Of a stretch of 9,902 nucleotides of DNA, positions 6,374 through 9,902 are shown one piece after another. The notes under the pieces were generated by a model that was not told where the DNA came from, made no database searches, and saw only the letters and a list, made by a program, of their open reading frames with translations. Position 1 is the first letter of the stretch. Each line of letters begins with the position of its first letter. Origin of the DNA: JAICLL01 sp035252155 (GTDB lineage Bacteria; Planctomycetota; Planctomycetia; Pirellulales; JAICIG01); the NCBI GenBank assembly GCA_035252155.1, contig DATFDL010000026.1, positions 1 to 9,902 on the forward strand, written 5' to 3'. The position numbers and the translations under genes are program-made.

Positions 6374-8566
6374 ATGGGTTTAGCCAATCCTGCCCTACTG
6401 TTTGGTCTGCTCGCGGCGGCGGCGCCGATCGTGCTGCATCTGGTCATGCGGCAGCAGCCGGTACACCTGGAGTTTCCGGCACTGCGCTTCGTGCAAGTCC
6501 GCGAGAACGCCAATCGCCGCAAGATGAACCTGCGGCATCTGTTGCTCTTGCTGCTGCGCATCGCGGCGCTGTGCCTGCTGGCGTTTGCCTTGGCAAGGCC
6601 GAGCATCAAAGCTTCGGGCGTGATTGGCGATCAAGAAGCGCCGGTGGCTGCCGCGCTGGTCTTCGATACCAGCCCGCGGATGGACTACAAGAGTGAAAAC
6701 CAAACCCGGCTCGAGGCCGCGCAAGACACCGGCCGCTGGCTGCTCAAACAGTTGCCCGCCGAAAGCCTGGTGGCGGTGCTCGACTCGGCGCAGAGCCAGC
6801 CGGTGTATCAGGTCGATCTGGGCGCGGCCCAAGCGCGCCTCAACCGGCTCGAAACCACGTCGGCGCCTAAACCCCTTTGGGAGGTGTTGACTGCGGCCGT
6901 CGAGTTGCTCAAGAAGGGTGAGCCGCAGCGCGAAGAGGTGCCCGAACGCAAAGAGATTTATGTCTTCACCGATTTGGCCCGGCGGCAATGGGACCCTACG
7001 GCCGCGGCGGTGCTGCGGCAGCGGTTGGCCGAGTTGACTGGGTTGGGCATTTACATCATCGACGTCGGAGCGAAGGAGCCGCGCAATCTGGCCCTGGGTG
7101 AACTGCGGCTCTCCGCCCAATCGATCACCCGCAATCATCCCTGGTCGATCGCCACCGAGCTGGCCTCGACGGGCGAGGCCGCCGAACGCGCCGTGGAAGT
7201 GTATCTATTCGAGGGCGACGACCAAGAAAAACGCGCTGAGGAGCACGTCAAGGTCGAGGCCGATCAATCGCAAGGCGTCGAGTTCGCGCTCGGGCCCCTC
7301 GACACCGGCACGCATCAGGGTTTTGTGCGTCTGCTCGGCACCGACGGGCTGGCCGTCGATGATCGGCGGTGGTTCACCATCGACGTGCGGCCGCCTTGGA
7401 AGGTGCTGATCGCGGCGGCCCCGCCGGCCCGCGGCCGGGCGTTTTACCTTACGGCGGCGTTGGCCCCCCCGCGCCTGCTACAAACCGGTCAGGCCCGTTT
7501 CGATTACGAGGTGGTGCCGCTGGCCGAGCTGGCTCAGCAGCAGCTCGAAGCGTATTCCGCCGTCTGCCTGCTCGATCCCGGTTCGCTGCCCGGCGAAGAC
7601 TGGGATCAGCTTTACCGCTATGCAAGCTCGGGCGGCGGCGTGGCGATCTTCTTGGGATCGGCCGGCCGGCCCGAAGCCTTCAAAGAACCCAAGCCGCAAC
7701 GGCTGCTGGCCGGCGAGCTTAGCCAACGCCCCGCGCTCTATCCCGACGGCGAGATGTACCTGACGATCGCCAACGAGCAGCATCCGATGATGGCCAAGTT
7801 CCGGCCTTATCAGGGCACGGTGCCCTGGGAGTCGCTGCCGGTCTATCGGTATTGGCAGTTGCACGAGCTGGCCAAGGGCGCCGCGACGATCGCGATGTAT
7901 CGCAACGGCCAGCCGGCGATTGTCGAGCGCGTGGTCGGCAAGGGGCGGGTAGTCACCATGACGACGCCCATTTCCGGCGGTCCCGATGCTTCGGAAGACA
8001 ACCGTTGGAACGACTTGGCCACCGGTTTCGAGAACTGGCCGTTTCTGGTGCTGGTCGATCAGATGTTCGCCTATCTGGCGGGCAGCACCGAAGGGCAATT
8101 GAATTATTTGGCCGGCGAGACCGCGGTGTTGCGCCTGCCCGCCGAGCAGCAAGTGACAACGTATCTGCTGGCGACACCGCTCGGCGATACCTATCGCCAA
8201 TCGGCTGATCCGAAGGAGCGGTCGATCATCGTCACGGCCACCGAAAAGCTGGGCAACTACCGCGTGACGGCGGGCGGCGAGTCGGGCGGGCTCGACCGCG
8301 GATTCAGCGTCAATCTGCCGGCCTCGGCCAGCGACCTGCAGCGCATCGACGATGCGCAATTAAAAGAAGTCTTCGGCGAAGTGCCGTTCCAGTTGGCGCA
8401 CGACCGCGAGCAGATCGACCGCGAGTTGAGCGCGGGTCGCGTGGGGCGCGAGCTGTTTCCGCTGCTCATTGCCCTGGTGGCGATCGTGATGGGCGTCGAG
8501 CACGTGCTGGCGAATCGGTTTTATCGAGAGCATCGAATTCAACCCGCTCGACGCGAGGGTAGTTGA
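6374..8566 (+). CDS. BatA-like double-transmembrane protein with VWA-like and glutamine-amidotransferase-like regions
   Basis: A 730-residue protein. The ATG follows an in-frame stop at 6362-6364, so it is the first possible start; no ribosome binding site is seen. The N-terminus is the BatA-type module: helix 1 at about 5-25, the segment LEFPALRFVQ (32-41), and helix 2 at 55-74 ending in ALARPS. A VWA-like region follows from about 91; its metal motif reads DTSPR (98-102), so the last Ser of DxSxS is Arg. A middle region from about 340 (PPWKVLIAA) resembles the class I amidotransferase-like domains seen in such proteins, but no catalytic Cys-His pair is obvious. A C-terminal helix lies at about 693-711, followed by a basic tail. 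It probably acts at the membrane with the MoxR ATPase and DUF58. It ends 26 bp from a convergent toxin-like gene. Confidence 0.88.
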   Translation: MGLANPALLFGLLAAAAPIVLHLVMRQQPVHLEFPALRFVQVRENANRRKMNLRHLLLLLLRIAALCLLAFALARPSIKASGVIGDQEAPVAAALVFDTSPRMDYKSENQTRLEAAQDTGRWLLKQLPAESLVAVLDSAQSQPVYQVDLGAAQARLNRLETTSAPKPLWEVLTAAVELLKKGEPQREEVPERKEIYVFTDLARRQWDPTAAAVLRQRLAELTGLGIYIIDVGAKEPRNLALGELRLSAQSITRNHPWSIATELASTGEAAERAVEVYLFEGDDQEKRAEEHVKVEADQSQGVEFALGPLDTGTHQGFVRLLGTDGLAVDDRRWFTIDVRPPWKVLIAAAPPARGRAFYLTAALAPPRLLQTGQARFDYEVVPLAELAQQQLEAYSAVCLLDPGSLPGEDWDQLYRYASSGGGVAIFLGSAGRPEAFKEPKPQRLLAGELSQRPALYPDGEMYLTIANEQHPMMAKFRPYQGTVPWESLPVYRYWQLHELAKGAATIAMYRNGQPAIVERVVGKGRVVTMTTPISGGPDASEDNRWNDLATGFENWPFLVLVDQMFAYLAGSTEGQLNYLAGETAVLRLPAEQQVTTYLLATPLGDTYRQSADPKERSIIVTATEKLGNYRVTAGGESGGLDRGFSVNLPASASDLQRIDDAQLKEVFGEVPFQLAHDREQIDRELSAGRVGRELFPLLIALVAIVMGVEHVLANRFYREHRIQPARREGS

Positions 8567-8592
8567 CTTGCAGGCTCTTGCACAAAGACCCC

Positions 8593-9006
8593 TCAACGCG
8601 GAACAAAAATCCGATCCCGGTCGCGGTATTCACCGCCCGTGATGCCGAAGAGCACGTCAGCAATGTCGGCGGCAACGCGTCTTCGATATTCCGTGCTGCG
8701 CTCAAAGCGCCTCTTGTCGGCGAGCGTCAACACGGGAAGTTTGCCCGGAGCCCAATCGTTGAGGGTCGTTTGCAGCGACGTTTCTCCATCGTCGTTCCGG
8801 TTATCAGTGAACAGTACCCAGCCGTCATGCTGACACCGCTGCCAGAGAGTGCGGTCATCAACCTCGGGCGGGAGACCGATATCCTTGAGCGTAACAAGCT
8901 CGAGCCCTAGTTCGGCAAGCAGGTCCAAAAGACCATCGCGTTCGAGGAGTTGCTGGATCCGTCGCAAATGGCCTTCGAGGTTGACATCGGCGAGCAATCC
9001 GCGCAC
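8593..9006 (-). CDS. PIN-like (DUF5615-type) putative toxin of a VapBC45-like pair
   Basis: A 137-residue protein starting at the GTG at 9006, one base after the antitoxin stop, as expected for translational coupling; a GGAG lies ten bases upstream inside the antitoxin gene. The start LLADVN (4-9) and the later LFTDNRNDDG (65-74) match the acidic motifs of PIN-like ribonuclease toxins, with D7, D68 and D72 or D73 as candidate metal ligands. The middle IGLPPEVDDRTLWQRC fits the family's 'D.GL....D..I...' segment. The C-terminal part (TLADKRRFERSTEYRRRVAA onward) is longer than in the smallest members. The probable role is RNA cleavage when free of the antitoxin. Homologues may carry unrelated acyltransferase names in databases (from memory), but no such motif is present. 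It is convergent with the BatA-like gene. Confidence 0.7.
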   Translation of the reverse strand: MRGLLADVNLEGHLRRIQQLLERDGLLDLLAELGLELVTLKDIGLPPEVDDRTLWQRCQHDGWVLFTDNRNDDGETSLQTTLNDWAPGKLPVLTLADKRRFERSTEYRRRVAADIADVLFGITGGEYRDRDRIFVPR

Positions 9007-9007
9007 G

Positions 9008-9424
9008 TTAATGTTGCTCCGAGGCGCGCGGCGACTGACCAGCCAGCCAGGCGTCGAACGTCGGAAATCCCGTGGCTTGCTCCGCCTCAGCCATTGCCGC
9101 ATCGGCCGCGTCGCGACGCGCGCGCCACTCCTTGAACTTGAGCAATCGCTCGTGCGTGTTTTTGAGTTGCTCGACAAGCTCGGGCGGATTGCCGCGGGCC
9201 AATCGGGCCTCGATCTCGCGGTGCCGGGCAAGCACTTCGTCGGCGTGGTTCAGTACATACGCGCGTGCAGCGGCCACTTGGTCGACCGTCAAGCCATAGA
9301 GATTCGCGATATCCGTTTCGGCCACGGTGCCATCGAGCAAATACGGAAGCAGATTGTAAACCGTGATCCGCGTGCCGACTATTTCCGGGCCGCGCCCTCG
9401 GTTGTGAATCAAATCAGCCGACAT
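9008..9424 (-). CDS. DUF433-domain antitoxin with C-terminal coiled extension
   Basis: A 138-residue protein starting at MSADLIHN. Residues 5-65 form a DUF433 domain: RGRGPEIVGTRITVYNLL, then the helix-turn-helix-like TVAETDIANLYGLTVDQVAAARAY. Most stand-alone DUF433 antitoxins are about 75-90 residues. Here a charged helix, probably coiled (66-117, many Glu/Arg/Lys), and a tail FPTFDAWLAGQ extend the protein, possibly to hold the toxin. DUF433 proteins pair with PIN-like toxins as antitoxins and bind their own promoter; the toxin gene follows after one base. An AGAGG about ten bases upstream supports this start; the frame is open to 9586, but the extra 54 residues are unlike the family and would span the promoter. 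The pair lies on the strand opposite to the MoxR cluster. Confidence 0.78.
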   Translation of the reverse strand: MSADLIHNRGRGPEIVGTRITVYNLLPYLLDGTVAETDIANLYGLTVDQVAAARAYVLNHADEVLARHREIEARLARGNPPELVEQLKNTHERLLKFKEWRARRDAADAAMAEAEQATGFPTFDAWLAGQSPRASEQH

Positions 9425-9479
9425 GACATGTCCGCCTCTGCATCGGTCCCAGCCACGCCACAACGCTCCCCAGACACAC

Positions 9480-9488
9480 AGTATAGCA
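9480..9488 (-). promoter_or_regulatory. Extended -10 promoter of the toxin-antitoxin pair
   Basis: On the minus strand TGCTATACT reads as an extended -10 (TGn followed by TATACT, one base from TATAAT). No good -35 is visible, which is normal for extended -10 promoters. Transcription would start near 9473, about 49 bases before the antitoxin ATG, and this supports the downstream start at 9424. Confidence 0.55.
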
Positions 9489-9584
9489 GATGCGCGGCCA
9501 CCGGCGGAGGGAGAGGCGTCACTGATTTTGGTTTGCACGATGTCCGCTTGTTCCAGCAGTGCGGCGGAAAGCGCAGAAACGTTC

Positions 9585-9602
9585 AAGGACGCTCCCTACA
9601 GA
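9585..9602. repeat. Degenerate copy of one palindrome arm
   Basis: AGGACGCTCCCTACAGAC matches AGGGCGTTCCCTACAGAC at 4241-4258 with two differences in 18 bases. Only the outer part of the arm is present, with no inverted partner nearby. It lies at the boundary between the toxin-antitoxin block and the next plus-strand gene, so it may be a remnant of a dispersed repeat. Confidence 0.45.
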
Positions 9603-9683
9603 CGCTTCGACCTAAATCGCGTAATCTGGTGGATAGGGCGACGATATCGCACGCCCGTCATCCGAAACTACGTACTCGCCGCC

Positions 9684-9902
9684 ATGCCCACCGGTATCTT
9701 GCGACTCTCGATTTCGCCCGTGATCGGCTGGTGGCTGGTGGCGGCGCTGGCACTGGTGCTGCTGGGGCTGCTTTATCTGGGGCCGGCCCGCAGCCGCACC
9801 TCGGGCCTGCGGCGTGGCGTGCTGGCCGGGCTGCGGCTGTTGGTCATTCTGCTGTTGATTTTCGCCATGCTGCGGCCCACGCTGGTGTGGACCCACATCA
9901 CC
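9684..9902 (+). CDS. N-terminus of a two-helix membrane protein, probably next member of the MoxR/BatA cluster (cut by window edge)
   Basis: The frame is open from the ATG at 9684 to the right edge, 73 codons. Two strong transmembrane helices are visible, about 14-33 (IGWWLVAALALVLLGLLYLG) and 46-63, with a basic linker between them (PARSRTSGLRRG). The second helix ends in MLRPTLVW, like the ARPS end of helix 2 in the BatA-like protein, so a VWA- or amidotransferase-type membrane protein is likely, but the diagnostic part lies outside the window. No ribosome binding site is evident. It is separated from the BatA-like gene by 1117 bp occupied by the opposite-strand toxin-antitoxin pair. The 97 bp before it (9587-9683) hold only the partial repeat and nothing else recognisable. 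Confidence 0.72.
   Translation, partial: MPTGILRLSISPVIGWWLVAALALVLLGLLYLGPARSRTSGLRRGVLAGLRLLVILLLIFAMLRPTLVWTHIT

Noticed and set aside
7478..8359. 293-codon minus-strand frame opposite the BatA-like gene
   Set aside because: Shadow frame rich in Arg, Gln and His; the plus frame has coherent helices and domains through the same region.
9007..9231. N-terminal extension of the toxin into the antitoxin gene
   Set aside because: The extension is the antitoxin coding sequence read in another frame; the GTG at 9006, one base after the antitoxin stop, gives the expected PIN-like start.
9425..9586. 54-residue N-terminal extension of the DUF433 antitoxin
   Set aside because: It spans the extended -10 promoter and reads as low-similarity sequence; the start at 9424 has a ribosome binding site and gives a normal DUF433 beginning.
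9612..9896. 94-codon minus-strand frame at the right edge
   Set aside because: Its Gln/His/Pro-rich product is the complement of Leu/Val-rich transmembrane codons of the plus-strand membrane gene.

Overview
The window looks like chromosomal DNA from a GC-rich planctomycete, probably of the Pirellula group. This is inferred from four things: an M56 peptidase carrying repeated carboxypeptidase-regulatory-like domains, a MoxR/DUF58/BatA membrane gene cluster, a small protein of the 'MTLDTFRDLL..QPFRPFRL' type, and mostly weak ribosome binding sites. No rRNA, tRNA, CRISPR array or complete insertion sequence was seen.

Left part, minus strand (1-3004): a BlaI-type repressor (2535-2936) is followed by a BlaR1-like M56 membrane metallopeptidase (2499 down to the left edge, where it is cut off). 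The blaI promoter is well formed. One 16-bp dyad fills its spacer and overlaps the -10, and a second copy lies 32 bp downstream in the leader. This is the layout of an autoregulated repressor/sensor-protease pair. The sensor has no penicillin-binding domain; its exported half is a string of beta-sandwich-like domains.

Middle and right, plus strand (3124-9902): the cluster contains a MoxR AAA+ ATPase, a DUF58 protein, a 730-residue BatA-like membrane protein, and the start of another two-helix membrane protein that runs off the right edge. In such clusters the MoxR ATPase is thought to act as a chaperone for the VWA-type proteins at the membrane. Here every junction between the core genes holds something extra: a nested palindrome plus a glycine-zipper membrane protein, a 201-bp element with 36-bp inverted ends, a small planctomycete-type protein, and an opposite-strand toxin-antitoxin pair.

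The toxin-antitoxin pair (8593-9424, minus strand) is a DUF433 antitoxin with a long C-terminal extension, followed one base later by a PIN-like (DUF5615-type) protein. It has its own extended -10 promoter. The best leads are the paired BlaI operators beside the divergent MoxR cluster, the repeat elements, and the repeated interruption of the cluster.
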